Assembly: GCF_000633935.1 (NCBI RefSeq)
Contig: NZ_KK214998.1
Coordinates: forward strand, 743,844 to 807,843
Length of the DNA stretch: 64,000 nt
From: Ectothiorhodospira haloalkaliphila ATCC 51935
Lineage (GTDB): Bacteria; Pseudomonadota; Gammaproteobacteria; Ectothiorhodospirales; Ectothiorhodospiraceae
Direction: 5' to 3'
Position numbers and translations under genes: made by a program. Within the stretch, counting starts at the first letter, position 1; each line of letters begins with the position of its first letter. This document shows, piece by piece, positions 55,841 to 64,000 of the stretch. The notes beneath the pieces are model-generated. The model saw nothing but the letters and a program-made list of their open reading frames with translations, was not told where the DNA came from and did not search any database.

Positions 55841-55895
55841 TGCACTCCGCTGCACTGCGATATTAGAATGCGTCTAACTCGAAATCGCAGTGCAA
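55840..55895. promoter_or_regulatory. long dyad in the ahpC leader
   Basis: TGCACTGCGAT (55851-55861) and ATCGCAGTGCA (55884-55894) form a perfect eleven-base inverted repeat with a 22-base spacer. An extra TTGCACT at 55840-55846 can also pair with AGTGCAA (55889-55895), so two mutually exclusive pairings are possible. It ends 26 bases before the ahpC ATG. It could be an operator or a switchable leader hairpin. Confidence 0.6.
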
Positions 55896-55921
55896 CCCTA
55901 AGCAACCAAGGAGCTAAGTCC

Positions 55922-56485
55922 ATGTCCCTGATCAACACCGAAGTCAAGCCGTTCAATGCCACCGCTTACCACAATGGCGAGTTCGTGCAGGTGAGCGAGG
56001 AAAGCCTCAAGGGTCAGTGGTCGGTGTTCTTCTTCTACCCCGCCGACTTCACCTTCGTGTGCCCCACCGAACTGGGTGATCTGGCCGATAACTATGAAGA
56101 GTTCAAGAAGCTGGGCGTGGAGATCTACAGCGTTTCCACCGATACTCACTTCACCCACAAGGCCTGGCATGACAGCTCCGAGACCATCAACAAGCTGCAG
56201 TACCCCATGCTGGCCGACCCGACCCTGACCATCTCCCGCAACTTCGAAGTGCTGATCGAAGACGCCGGTCTGGCCGAACGTGGCACCTTCGTGATCGATC
56301 CCGAAGGTCGCATCCAGATCATGGAGATCAACGCCGGCAACATCGGCCGCAACGCCGAAGAGCTGCTGCGCAAGGTCAAGGCTGCCCAGTACGTGGCTGC
56401 GCACCCCAACGAAGTGTGCCCGGCCAAGTGGAAGGAAGGTGAGCAGACCCTGGCTCCGTCCCTGGATCTGGTGGGCAAGATCTAA
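55922..56485 (+). CDS. ahpC: alkyl hydroperoxide reductase C (peroxiredoxin)
   Basis: A 187-residue 2-Cys peroxiredoxin that reduces hydrogen peroxide and organic peroxides. The peroxidatic Cys lies in [15 protein letters not shown] and the resolving Cys in [10 protein letters not shown]. The ATG at 55922 follows CAAGGAG. An OxyR-type site and a long dyad lie upstream, a strong terminator lies downstream, and ahpF follows. Confidence 0.97.
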   Translation: MSLINTEVKPFNATAYHNGEFVQVSEESLKGQWSVFFFYPADFTFVCPTELGDLADNYEEFKKLGVEIYSVSTDTHFTHKAWHDSSETINKLQYPMLADPTLTISRNFEVLIEDAGLAERGTFVIDPEGRIQIMEINAGNIGRNAEELLRKVKAAQYVAAHPNEVCPAKWKEGEQTLAPSLDLVGKI

Positions 56486-56517
56486 CTCACGCCCCCACTG
56501 CAGATTGCAGGATCCGG

Positions 56518-56550
56518 CGCCCGGGTGATCACTCGCCCGGGCGTTTTTGT
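56518..56550 (+). terminator. rho-independent terminator between ahpC and ahpF
   Basis: CGCCCGGG (56518-56525) pairs with CCCGGGCG (56536-56543), followed at once by TTTTTGTTT. It would end most transcripts after ahpC and let only part reach ahpF, consistent with the known excess of AhpC over AhpF. Confidence 0.85.
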
Positions 56551-56579
56551 TTGGACACCATTACTGAGGTATCACCGGC

Positions 56580-58136
56580 ATGCTGGACGCAAATCTCAAG
56601 ACACAACTGAAAGCCTACCTGGAAAAGGTGAGTCAGCCCCTGGAGATCGTTGCCACCCTGAATGATGGCGACAAGTCACGGGAACTGAAGGGGTTGCTGG
56701 AGGACGTGACCAGTCTCACCGACAAGATCACCCTGCGCACCGATGGCCAGGATGGTCGCGCCCCCTCCTTTGCCATCAATCGACCGGGCGAGGACACCGG
56801 CATCGTCTTCGCCGGCATCCCCATGGGCCATGAGTTCACCTCCCTGGTGCTGGCCCTTTTGCAAGTGGGTGGCCACCCGCCCAAGGCCAGTGAAGAGGTG
56901 GTGGGGCAGATCCGTGCCCTGGAAGGTGAGTTGCACTTCGAGACCTACTACTCCCTGTCCTGCCAGAACTGCCCGGACGTGGTGCAGTCCCTGAACGTGA
57001 TGGCCCTGCTCAACCCGAACATTCGTCACGTGGCCATCGACGGTGCCTTGTTCCAGGATGAGGTGGAAGCGCGGGAGATCATGTCCGTGCCCAGCGTCTA
57101 CCTCAATGGGCAGCCCTTTGATCAGGGCCGCATGACCCTGGAGCAGATCCTGGCCAAGGTGGATACCAACGCCTCCGCCCGCGATGCCGAGAAGCTCAAT
57201 GCCATGTCCGCCTTCGACGTGCTGGTGGTGGGCGGTGGCCCCGCCGGGGCCTCATCGGCCATCTATGCGGCACGCAAGGGCATCCGCACCGGTGTGGCGG
57301 CGGAGCGCTTCGGTGGGCAGGTGCTGGACACCATGTCCATCGAGAACTTCATCTCCGTGCCGCACACCGAGGGCCCCAAGCTGGCCGCGGCCCTGGAAGA
57401 ACACGTGAAGGAATACGACGTGGACATCATGAACCTGCAGCGGGCCGTGAAGCTGGTGCCTGCCAAGAGTGAGAATGGGCTGCACGAGGTGGAGTTCGAG
57501 TCCGGCGCCCGCCTCAAGAGCAAGACCGTGGTCCTGGCCACCGGCGCCCGCTGGCGGGAGATGAACGTGCCCGGCGAGCAGGAATATCGCAACAAGGGTG
57601 TGGCCTATTGCCCCCACTGTGATGGCCCCCTGTACAAGGGCAAGCGCGTGGCGGTGATCGGCGGCGGCAACTCCGGTGTGGAGGCGGCCATCGATCTGGC
57701 CGGCGTGGTGGCCCATGTCACCCTGGTGGAGTTCATGACGGAACTTCGGGCCGATGCGGTGCTGCAGAAGAAGCTGCGCAGTCTGCCCAATGTGGACATC
57801 ATCACCCACGCCCAGACCACCGAGGTGAACGGGGACGGCAACAAGGTGAATGGCCTGACCTACAAGGATCGGGACACCGACGAGACCAAGCGCATTGATC
57901 TGGAAGGGATCTTCGTGCAGATCGGCCTGGTGCCCAACGCCGAGTGGCTGCGTGAGTCGGGTCTGGAGCTCAGTGGTCGCGGCGAGATTGTCACCGATGC
58001 CCATGGCATGACATCGATCTCTGGCGTGTTTGCTGCGGGTGATGTGACCACGGTGCCCTACAAGCAGATCGTGATCGCGGTGGGCGAGGGCGCCCGGGCG
58101 GCGCTGGGGGCCTTTGATCATTTGATTCGGCACTGA
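56580..58136 (+). CDS. ahpF: alkyl hydroperoxide reductase F
   Basis: A 518-residue NADH flavoenzyme that recycles AhpC. The N-terminal double thioredoxin fold carries CQNC ([11 protein letters not shown]). The FAD/NAD thioredoxin-reductase part follows, with [19 protein letters not shown], the active disulfide CPHC in [11 protein letters not shown], and [16 protein letters not shown]. It starts about 30 bases after the ahpC terminator. Confidence 0.97.
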   Translation: MLDANLKTQLKAYLEKVSQPLEIVATLNDGDKSRELKGLLEDVTSLTDKITLRTDGQDGRAPSFAINRPGEDTGIVFAGIPMGHEFTSLVLALLQVGGHPPKASEEVVGQIRALEGELHFETYYSLSCQNCPDVVQSLNVMALLNPNIRHVAIDGALFQDEVEAREIMSVPSVYLNGQPFDQGRMTLEQILAKVDTNASARDAEKLNAMSAFDVLVVGGGPAGASSAIYAARKGIRTGVAAERFGGQVLDTMSIENFISVPHTEGPKLAAALEEHVKEYDVDIMNLQRAVKLVPAKSENGLHEVEFESGARLKSKTVVLATGARWREMNVPGEQEYRNKGVAYCPHCDGPLYKGKRVAVIGGGNSGVEAAIDLAGVVAHVTLVEFMTELRADAVLQKKLRSLPNVDIITHAQTTEVNGDGNKVNGLTYKDRDTDETKRIDLEGIFVQIGLVPNAEWLRESGLELSGRGEIVTDAHGMTSISGVFAAGDVTTVPYKQIVIAVGEGARAALGAFDHLIRH

Positions 58137-58172
58137 TGTGAAGGAGGGGAGAGGCCTCTCCCCTCACCCCAA

Positions 58173-58209
58173 CCCCTCTCCCCAAGGGGGAGAGGGGCTA
58201 TGTTTTTCA
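58173..58209. terminator. bidirectional-type terminator after ahpF
   Basis: CCCCTCTCCCC (58173-58183) pairs with GGGGAGAGGGG (58187-58197) over eleven bases with a tight loop. TATGTTTTTC follows on the plus strand. It separates ahpF from the convergent transporter gene, and is the third member of the CCCCTCTCC hairpin family in the window. Confidence 0.75.
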
Positions 58210-58223
58210 ATACGACTTGGGGG

Positions 58224-59213
58224 TTAATCAGGCACAAAGAGTTTCCCGGTCACCAGGGCCGTCGTCGTCCTCGCGAGCACCGCCAGGATCACAAAGGTGG
58301 TCAGGGTGAGCACGGCCCCGGCCACCAGGGTGAGGCCGATGCCTCGCATCGCGTCCAGATACTCCAGGGTGGCGATGGACATGGCCGCCAGCGGGAAGGT
58401 GTAGGCCCACCACGAGACAAAGAAGGGCACCTTAAGGAACTGCGGTGTCAGGCTGACATTCAGCACCGTGATGAACAGGCCCACATACACCAGCATGCGT
58501 ACCAGCATGTCCACCTCGTGCCCCATCAGCCCCATGTAACCGATCATGCCCACGGCGGGTGGTGCGATGAGGATGAACAGGGTGGGCAGGAACTTGGCCG
58601 GCAGCGGATTGTGGAAGACGATGCGGTAGAAAACGATGGTGAACAGGATGATCCAGAAGATCATGCCGATGGAGAAGAAGAACCAGGAGGTCTCCACGAA
58701 CCCCAGTTGTACGCCACCTACCGGCACCAGCAGGTTGCCCACCACCGGGATGAACCAGGCCGGGTTGATCATGTTGATTTCGTGGGACTGATTGATCCAG
58801 CGCCCGATCAGATACACCGTGGCCATGAAATGCAGGGTGGTGCCCACGGCCCAGAGCACCAGTGCCAGCGCTGGCCAGTGATCCAGCGCCGCCATACTCA
58901 GCAGCAGCAGGGAAATGCTGAAGGTGGGGAAGAAGTTCACACGGATGGGGTGCCTGAACTCCGCCACCACCTCGTCGAAGTGCCGCATGGCCTTGGCGAG
59001 ATAGAGCAGGGTGATGCTCACGAAGATGGCCGCCCCCAGGATGAGCAGCGCCTCGCCGATGACGGCCGGCAGTCCCAGCACGTCGTGGGCCTTGCGCCAG
59101 GCCAGCCCCAGTCCGGTGATGCCCATCACCATGGCGAACAGGGGGATGGGCACATGCATCAGCCAGTGGCTGGGGCCGGGTGCTTCACTGGTTTGGCTGG
59201 AAGGGGATTCCAT
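58224..59213 (-). CDS. SLAC1/TDT (TehA-like) anion channel family protein
   Basis: A 329-residue membrane protein with about ten helices of the tellurite-resistance/dicarboxylate transporter fold (PIPLFAMVMGITGLGLAWRK; INPAWFIPVVGNLLVP; WWAYTFPLAAMSIATLEYL). TehA and SLAC1 are anion channels gated by a central Phe; substrates include malate, sulfite and nitrate in different members. Sulfite export would fit a sulfur oxidiser, but that is a guess. It is transcribed from the 95-base gap shared with the GntP gene's 3' side. Confidence 0.87.
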   Translation of the reverse strand: MESPSSQTSEAPGPSHWLMHVPIPLFAMVMGITGLGLAWRKAHDVLGLPAVIGEALLILGAAIFVSITLLYLAKAMRHFDEVVAEFRHPIRVNFFPTFSISLLLLSMAALDHWPALALVLWAVGTTLHFMATVYLIGRWINQSHEINMINPAWFIPVVGNLLVPVGGVQLGFVETSWFFFSIGMIFWIILFTIVFYRIVFHNPLPAKFLPTLFILIAPPAVGMIGYMGLMGHEVDMLVRMLVYVGLFITVLNVSLTPQFLKVPFFVSWWAYTFPLAAMSIATLEYLDAMRGIGLTLVAGAVLTLTTFVILAVLARTTTALVTGKLFVPD

Positions 59214-59308
59214 GGTGCGGGACTCCTGGTGGCATCGGTGGGTCGAGAGGGTGGCCTCGGGTCCATATTTCCTTGCGCACTATAAATAAGAAAACACTGA
59301 TATACAAA

Positions 59309-60754
59309 TCAGAAACTGCCGAATACCGTTCCCAGGGTGATGAGGACAATCAGTGACAGGAAGGGTGCCAGCATGGCCACCATGGCCAGGTCGAAATAGG
59401 CCTGGCGGTGGGTGAGGCCGCAGATGGCCAGCAGGGTGATCACCGCGCCGTTATGGGGTAGGGTGTCCAGTCCACCGGTGGCCACGGCGGTCACCCGGTG
59501 CAGCAGTTCGGGGTCGATGCCCTGGGCCCGAGCCATCTCCATGTAGGTCTCGCCCAGCGTGGACAGGGCGATGCTCATGCCCCCCGAGGCGGAGCCGGTC
59601 ATACCGGCCAGGATGTTCACCGCAATGGCCAGAGAGATCAGGGGGTTGTCACCACCCAGCCCCACCACCGTATCGCGGATCAACATGAAGGCGCCCAGCG
59701 AGGCGATCACGGCGCCAAATCCCACCAGACTGGCGGTGTTGAAGATGGGCAACAGCGAGGCATTGGCGCCGTTGTCCACCGATTGCTTGAGCTTGGGCAG
59801 GCGTTTCCAGTTGAAGGCGATCACCACCATCAGTGACAACACGAGCGCGGCGATCACCGACCAGATCCCCCGAACCTGCTCAATGCTGGTCTCGCCGTAT
59901 ATCGGCAGGGCGAGGAAGTCGGTGTCCATGCGCGGGATGATCAGGAAGGTGAACAGCAGGTTGATGGCGATCACCAGCACCAGGGGCAGCATGGCCAGGA
60001 AGACCGACGGTGGCGCGACCGGACGCTGTTCAACCGGCAGTTCCATCAGGTCAAAGCCCTCGCCGGCCGAGCGTTCACGCAGTTCCTTGTCCGGCGTGAA
60101 CTCGGCGTCCGGGTGATCCCCATAGCCCTCGTGGGCCAGTTTGCGGGCCCGATAACCGAGCCAGAGCATGCCCAGGCCGAACATGACCAGGGCCGTGATC
60201 ACACCGAGCCCGGGTGCGGCAAACGGCGAGGTGCCGAAATAGGGCATGGGGATGGCGTTCTGAATGGCGGGTGTGCCCGGCAGGGCGGTCATGGTGAAGG
60301 TGAAGGCCCCCAGGGCGATGGTGGCCGGGATCAAACGCTTGGGGATGTCCGCCTGACGGAACAGGGCGGCGGCGATGGGGTAGACGGCAAAGGCCACCAC
60401 GAACAGGGAAACCCCGCCATAGGTCATGAGTGCGCAGGAGAGCACCACGGCCAGCATGGCTCGCTTGCTGCCCAGCCAGCGAATGATGGCGCGGGCCAGC
60501 ACATCGGCGCTGCCTGAGTCCTCCATGAGCTTGCCGAAGATGGCCCCCAGCAGGAACACGGGGAAATACAGGGTGATGAAGTCGCCCGTCGCCCCCATGA
60601 AGATCTGGGTATAGCTGCCCAGTACCGGGCCGTCCTGGGTGGCCAGCACCGCAAAGGTGGCCAGCGCCGGGGCCAGTATCAACAGACTGATGCCCCGGTA
60701 GGCCAGGTACATGAGCAGGCCCAGGGCAATCAGGATGACCAGGATGTCCATCAT
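59309..60754 (-). CDS. GntP family permease
   Basis: A 481-residue secondary transporter with about twelve membrane helices of the gluconate/3-hydroxybutyrate permease family (LLGAIFGKLMEDSGSADVLARAI; MTYGGVSLFVVAFAVYPI; GMTGSASGGMSIAL; GGLDTLPHNGAVITLL). The DTLPHNGAV segment is a family signature. Its ATG overlaps the patatin gene stop (ATGA), so the two are coupled. Such pairs often accompany 3-hydroxybutyrate dehydrogenase, suggesting hydroxybutyrate transport; gluconate is an alternative. Confidence 0.88.
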   Translation of the reverse strand: MMDILVILIALGLLMYLAYRGISLLILAPALATFAVLATQDGPVLGSYTQIFMGATGDFITLYFPVFLLGAIFGKLMEDSGSADVLARAIIRWLGSKRAMLAVVLSCALMTYGGVSLFVVAFAVYPIAAALFRQADIPKRLIPATIALGAFTFTMTALPGTPAIQNAIPMPYFGTSPFAAPGLGVITALVMFGLGMLWLGYRARKLAHEGYGDHPDAEFTPDKELRERSAGEGFDLMELPVEQRPVAPPSVFLAMLPLVLVIAINLLFTFLIIPRMDTDFLALPIYGETSIEQVRGIWSVIAALVLSLMVVIAFNWKRLPKLKQSVDNGANASLLPIFNTASLVGFGAVIASLGAFMLIRDTVVGLGGDNPLISLAIAVNILAGMTGSASGGMSIALSTLGETYMEMARAQGIDPELLHRVTAVATGGLDTLPHNGAVITLLAICGLTHRQAYFDLAMVAMLAPFLSLIVLITLGTVFGSF

Positions 60755-61842
60755 GAGCGTGGTTCCCCTGAGGTGTCTTTGTTGCCCCCCTGATCCAGGT
60801 CCGGTGGGGCGAAGGTGTCGGTGAACAGGCCCCTGAGGTCAAAGCTGGAGCGTTGGCCCAGGTCGTCGAAGTGTTCATTCAGGAAGGCGTCGGCCCAGTT
60901 GCGGCCGCGGTCCCTCAAGTAGGTGAGGTATTCCCATTCGGCGTTGAGCTTGCTGGAGGCATCCAGGTCCTTGAGTTCCTCGTGGGCGTGGATCAGGTGC
61001 ACGAAGATGTCTCGATAGCGCTCTGATTCCAGTTTTTCGGCCTCGATCAGTTGATGCAACAGCTCGATGGCGCGCAGTTCCTTGATCAGGCTGGCGTTGA
61101 AGGTGATCTCGTTGAGTCGATTGATGATGTCCCGACCGGTGCGGGGCAGTTCTTCCCGAACCATCGGGTTGATCTGCACGATGACCAGATCACGGGTGGT
61201 GGTGTCCTCCACCAGCGGGTAGAGGGCCGGATTGCCGATATAGCCGCCGTCCCAGTAAGCCTCGCCGTTGATCTCCACGGCCTGGAACATGAAGGGCAGG
61301 CAAGCGGATGCCATCACGGTGTCGACGGTGAGCTCTGGCTGGGTGAAGATACGCCCCCGACCCGTGCGCACATTGGTGGCGGTGACGAACACCTTGAGTT
61401 CGCTGCAGTGATTGACCCGCTCGAAGTCAATCTGGGCGGCCACCAGATCCCGCAGGGGGTTGATGTTCAGCGGGTTGAGTTCGTAAGGGGAAAACTGCCG
61501 GGTGAGCTGTTCGAAGAACAGATACCCCGGGGAGTGGTCCATGCTGAAGCGGCCGCTGAGGCGATCCCAGATCGTGCGCTGGATGGGGGAGAGCCTGGCC
61601 CCATCGCTCACGGCCTTCCAGAAGGCGGTGAGCGCATCGCGAGCCCCTTCGCGGCCGGCCCGATCCAGCCCGTCGGCCATGACCACGGCGTTCATGGCCC
61701 CGGCGCTGGTGCCGCTGACGCTGCTGATGTGGATACGGGGATCCTCCAGCAGGCGATCCAGAACCCCCCAGGTGAGCGCACCATGGGCGCCGCCCCCCTG
61801 CAGGGCAAGGTCGATGGTCTTGGAAGGGGCGCTGTTGCTCAT
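60751..61842 (-). CDS. patatin-like phospholipase
   Basis: A 363-residue patatin-fold hydrolase with an oxyanion loop GGGAHG, a nucleophile elbow GTSAG (SSVSGTSAGAMNAV) and a catalytic Asp in YWDGGY. The start is the ATG at 61842; the nine residues before it in the longer frame are not family-like. No signal peptide is seen, so it acts in the cytoplasm or on the inner membrane. Relatives next to 3-hydroxybutyrate dehydrogenase (PatD of Legionella) affect membrane lipid turnover. The dehydrogenase is not in this window. Confidence 0.9.
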   Translation of the reverse strand: MSNSAPSKTIDLALQGGGAHGALTWGVLDRLLEDPRIHISSVSGTSAGAMNAVVMADGLDRAGREGARDALTAFWKAVSDGARLSPIQRTIWDRLSGRFSMDHSPGYLFFEQLTRQFSPYELNPLNINPLRDLVAAQIDFERVNHCSELKVFVTATNVRTGRGRIFTQPELTVDTVMASACLPFMFQAVEINGEAYWDGGYIGNPALYPLVEDTTTRDLVIVQINPMVREELPRTGRDIINRLNEITFNASLIKELRAIELLHQLIEAEKLESERYRDIFVHLIHAHEELKDLDASSKLNAEWEYLTYLRDRGRNWADAFLNEHFDDLGQRSSFDLRGLFTDTFAPPDLDQGGNKDTSGEPRS

Positions 61843-61905
61843 GTCACTGGTTCCTGTGTGATCGGGCAATCATCATGGTCGGTTTGTGGCAGGCGCCAAG
61901 GGGTT

Positions 61906-62286
61906 CTAAAGTTCCCCCTGACCGGAATGCCTCAGCCCTAACGCGTTGGCCAGGGTGGGCCGGATGACGATGACCGCGAAGGAGGCAATGAACGCCGCGA
62001 TGGGCCCGTGGGCAGCCCACCAGAGGAAGAAGGCCAGTGCCAGCATGGCCACTTCCACTCCCGGCATGCGGTACACCAGGCGTTCGAGTCGGTCTTCCGG
62101 GAACCGGCGCACGCTCCACAGTGGCGACTGCTTGCGTTCCTCGTCACTCAGGGGTATCTCCCCGCGCTCATGGCTTTCGAGATCGGCGTGCAGCTTGGCG
62201 CTGATCAGGCCGATCCCGATGCAGAGGACGGACGCGCCACCCGCAGTGAGAATCATTGGTGTATTCAAGGAGGTGTTTCCTGCCAT
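61906..62286 (-). CDS. small membrane protein, uncharacterised
   Basis: A 126-residue protein with an N-terminal hydrophobic helix (about 9-29) and a polar middle (LESHERGEIPLSDEERKQ). One or two further helices lie at about 77-112 (VEVAMLALAFFLWWAAHGPI). The start is tentative: ATG 62286 has a poor ribosome-binding site, and Met11 is an alternative. It lies between the NAD(P)-binding protein gene and patatin, in the same direction. No function can be assigned. Confidence 0.6.
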   Translation of the reverse strand: MAGNTSLNTPMILTAGGASVLCIGIGLISAKLHADLESHERGEIPLSDEERKQSPLWSVRRFPEDRLERLVYRMPGVEVAMLALAFFLWWAAHGPIAAFIASFAVIVIRPTLANALGLRHSGQGEL

Positions 62287-62321
62287 GGATGAATGATTGC
62301 CGGTTCCCGTCGGGTGAGGGT

Positions 62322-62936
62322 TCAGGTCACGTGCGGGGCCTGCCGCAGATAGGTCTCATCGTCCAGCTGAATGAGTACGAAGGAGGCCACATCGGCCCGT
62401 GAAATCCGGGCTGCTATGGTATCGACATCCACACCAGCCTGATAATTCCCGGTGGGGGGGCCATCGAACAGTCCACCGGGGCGCACTATGGTCCAGTCCA
62501 GGGGGCTCTCCTTGAGTATTTTTTCCTGCGCCTCCTTGTCCTTCATCACGCCGCGCAGGAAGATGGCGCTGACGATCTTGAAGAACAAGGGGACCTGCTG
62601 AGCGCTTTCTCCCACGCCCATGGAACTGACCGCCACCACCCGCTGGATACCGTGGCGTTGCATGGCCTCAATGATCAGTCGGGTGCCTTCGCTACAGACG
62701 GTGGGCGGACTCTTTCGGGTGGGCCCGAGGCTGATCACCACGGCCTCGCAGCCCTCGAGCACGCGTGACACAGCGTCCGGGTCCAGTACATCCCCCTTGA
62801 TGGCCACCACCTCGGGCAGATCCGGTACAGACTCTGGATTGCGCGCCAGCACCCGGCAGGAATGGCCACGCTTGACTGCCTGTTCTACCACCTGGGCACC
62901 CACACCGCGGGTACCACCAAACACTGCAATCTTCAT
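62322..62936 (-). CDS. NAD(P)-binding protein of the atypical SDR / NmrA type
   Basis: A 204-residue Rossmann-fold protein with GGTRGVGAQVVEQAVKRGH (cofactor loop), VAIKGDVLDPDAV, VAVSSMGVGESAQQ and WTIVRPGGLFDG. These are features of the YwnB/NmrA-like branch that binds NAD(P)H but often lacks a catalytic Tyr-Lys pair. The substrate is unknown. The ATG at 62936 follows GGAG. Confidence 0.88.
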   Translation of the reverse strand: MKIAVFGGTRGVGAQVVEQAVKRGHSCRVLARNPESVPDLPEVVAIKGDVLDPDAVSRVLEGCEAVVISLGPTRKSPPTVCSEGTRLIIEAMQRHGIQRVVAVSSMGVGESAQQVPLFFKIVSAIFLRGVMKDKEAQEKILKESPLDWTIVRPGGLFDGPPTGNYQAGVDVDTIAARISRADVASFVLIQLDDETYLRQAPHVT

Positions 62937-63223
62937 GGCGGGCTCTCCTGGATTCCAATCCTGGTCATCGTAGCGCTTGCCAGGCCGGGACAGAAGGGGG
63001 TCACGGACCCTGGCGACGCATCGGACACGGGAGAATCGTGGGATGGGCGGCGCCTGCGGAATTTGGATGCCTGGTCATCAGGCGGGGCGTATCGAAGGGT
63101 GTTGCAGTCTGAAACACGATGCCGATCTGTGCGCCGTCTGCTCGTCGCGGGTGGCAAAAGACTTGATCTCCAGCTTTGACAAGCGTGGGGGGGGGAAGTG
63201 GGGGTAATTCTTGAATTTCGGCC
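62937..63223. other. intergenic stretch without a supported gene
   Basis: Between the NAD(P)-binding protein start and the tRNA-Arg terminator lie about 290 bases. Several short frames exist on both strands, but none has a good ribosome-binding site, a recognisable domain or neighbour-like codon use. The right part carries a run of ten G residues near 63187. Confidence 0.5.
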
Positions 63224-63265
63224 AAAAACGAAAAAGGCCTAGCACCTCGTCGATGCTAAGCCTTT
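63224..63265 (-). terminator. rho-independent terminator of tRNA-Arg
   Basis: On the minus strand AAAGGCTTAGCA pairs with TGCTAGGCCTTT (63265-63254 with 63244-63233, one mismatch), followed by TTCGTTTTTGG. It starts nine bases after the tRNA 3' end. Confidence 0.85.
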
Positions 63266-63273
63266 GATTTATA

Positions 63274-63350
63274 TGGCGCGCCCGGAAGGATTCGAACCTC
63301 CGACCACCTGGTTCGTAGCCAGGTACTCTATCCAGCTGAGCTACGGGCGC
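63274..63350 (-). tRNA. tRNA-Arg (anticodon ACG)
   Basis: A 77-base gene including an encoded CCA. The acceptor arm is GCGCCCG/CGGGCGC with discriminator G, the D arm is AGCTCAGCTGGATAGAG, the anticodon loop CTACGAA has ACG at 63316-63314, and the T arm carries GGTTCGAATCC. The ACG anticodon is read as inosine after TadA editing and decodes CGU/CGC/CGA. Confidence 0.97.
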
Positions 63351-63507
63351 GCTGAATTGGAAGCGCGCATTATGTTCATCCTGGCCCCCCGCGTCAAGCC
63401 CAGGAGGGGAGAAATTTTCGGGTGGTTCCTTGATTTCCGCGTGTTGACCGTTTGCAGCGTGGGGGCAATACTGCCGGAAAACCACGCAAACCCTGGCGAG
63501 GAGCCAC

Positions 63508-64000
63508 ATGCCCGACCTTCCCGAGACACCGTCCACCGCCGCGCGGCCGGATCTGGACTGGAGCCAGGTCCGCGAGACCGTGATGATGCTGCAACTGGCG
63601 GTGGCGCAGATCGAGCGGACAATGCGCGATGGTAACGACTCCGTCGAAACCCTGACTGCGTCGTTCACCCATATGGTGGGGAATACCCAGGTGATTCACG
63701 CGGCCGCCGATAGCCTGGAAGATAGCCAGGAGAAACAAAGTATCCTGGAGAACTGCAGCGCCGTGGAGTCCAGCATGTCCGACGCCATCGTGGCGTTCCA
63801 GTTTTACGACCGACTGTCCCAGCGCCTCACTCACATCGGTAACAGCCTTGAGGGGCTGGCAGAACTGGTGTCCGACTCAAGGCGGCTGTACAACCCCTAT
63901 GAATGGAGTGGGCTGCAAAGCGCCATCCGTGCCAAGTACACCAACGAGGCGGATCGGGCCATGTTTGACGCCATGCTGGCCGGTGCCAGTATCGAAGAGG
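63508..64000 (+). CDS. CheZ-like or chemotaxis-associated helical protein, cut by the window edge
   Basis: An open frame starts at ATG 63508 with GGAG upstream and runs to the right edge without a stop (about 164 residues). It begins MPDLPETPSTAARPDLDWSQ and is nearly all helical. The segment DAIVAFQFYDRLSQRLTHIG resembles the Q-F-x-D-R-x-S-Q motif of CheZ phosphatases and of related receptor-associated helical proteins. A later segment reads RLYNPYEWSGLQSAIRAKYT. True CheZ is not certain because the catalytic segment usually reads QDLTGQ. Coding character is clear from codon use. Confidence 0.65.
   Translation, partial: MPDLPETPSTAARPDLDWSQVRETVMMLQLAVAQIERTMRDGNDSVETLTASFTHMVGNTQVIHAAADSLEDSQEKQSILENCSAVESSMSDAIVAFQFYDRLSQRLTHIGNSLEGLAELVSDSRRLYNPYEWSGLQSAIRAKYTNEADRAMFDAMLAGASIEE

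Noticed and set aside
62977-63225. Short genes on either strand before tRNA-Arg
   Set aside because: Several overlapping frames, none with a start signal, domain or neighbour-like codon use.

Overview
The window reads as chromosomal DNA of a GC-rich gammaproteobacterium, most likely a halophilic purple sulfur bacterium of the Ectothiorhodospiraceae. This is inferred from gene content; there is no rRNA or other direct taxonomic marker. The clues are: a form IA RuBisCO operon with CbbQ and CbbO activases (cbbLSQO); a form IV RuBisCO-like protein closely resembling the 'Photo' subgroup of Chlorobium and purple bacteria; a Tat-exported sulfide:quinone oxidoreductase; an octaheme tetrathionate-reductase-family cytochrome; and an amidotransferase of the type that makes the osmolyte N-acetylglutaminylglutamine amide. 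Housekeeping gene order (grxD/rnt/pyrC/motY/argG; ftsK-lolA-rarA; minCDE) is typical of gammaproteobacteria.

Layout. 1-6000: octaheme cytochrome plus its b-type membrane partner, periplasmic glutathione peroxidase, a HepT/MntA toxin-antitoxin pair, and asnO. 6000-18500: grxD, a REC-GGDEF regulator, rnt, pyrC, the pyruvate dehydrogenase operon (aceE-aceF-lpd), motY, argG, mlaA. 18500-27000: cardiolipin synthase-like PLD, mpl, cyaY, yajQ, a Rieske-fold protein that has lost its cluster ligands facing a conserved small protein, rsmJ-slyX, a D-2-hydroxyacid dehydrogenase and a YccA-family protein. 27000-28400: tRNA-Ser(TGA) followed by a low-GC, decayed segment with hsdM fragments and a scrambled toxin-antitoxin locus; this is the clearest accessory scar.

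28500-38000: FapA-family protein, NnrU, two tandem PAS chemoreceptors, then a minus-strand sulfur-linked stretch (yjbQ with the RuBisCO-like protein; sqr with a small membrane protein). 38200-47800: minCDE, aat, a FemAB-like acyltransferase, trxB, ftsK-lolA-rarA. 47800-54050: cbbLSQO and two [2Fe-2S] ferredoxins, all on the minus strand. 54200-58200: a NERD-like protein, then an OxyR-type site and ahpC/ahpF. 58200-64000: SLAC1/TDT transporter, GntP permease with patatin phospholipase (a pair often tied to 3-hydroxybutyrate metabolism), an NAD(P)-binding protein, tRNA-Arg(ACG), and the start of a gene that runs off the right edge.

Together the window holds pieces of CO2 fixation (cbb), sulfide or sulfur-compound electron flow (sqr, octaheme cytochrome, RuBisCO-like protein), peroxide defence (gpx, ahpCF, trxB, grxD) and cell division (min, ftsK). 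REP-like palindromic repeats (six copies) and a CCCCTCTCC-type hairpin (three copies) punctuate the intergenic spaces. No CRISPR array, rRNA operon, intact transposase or integrase was seen.
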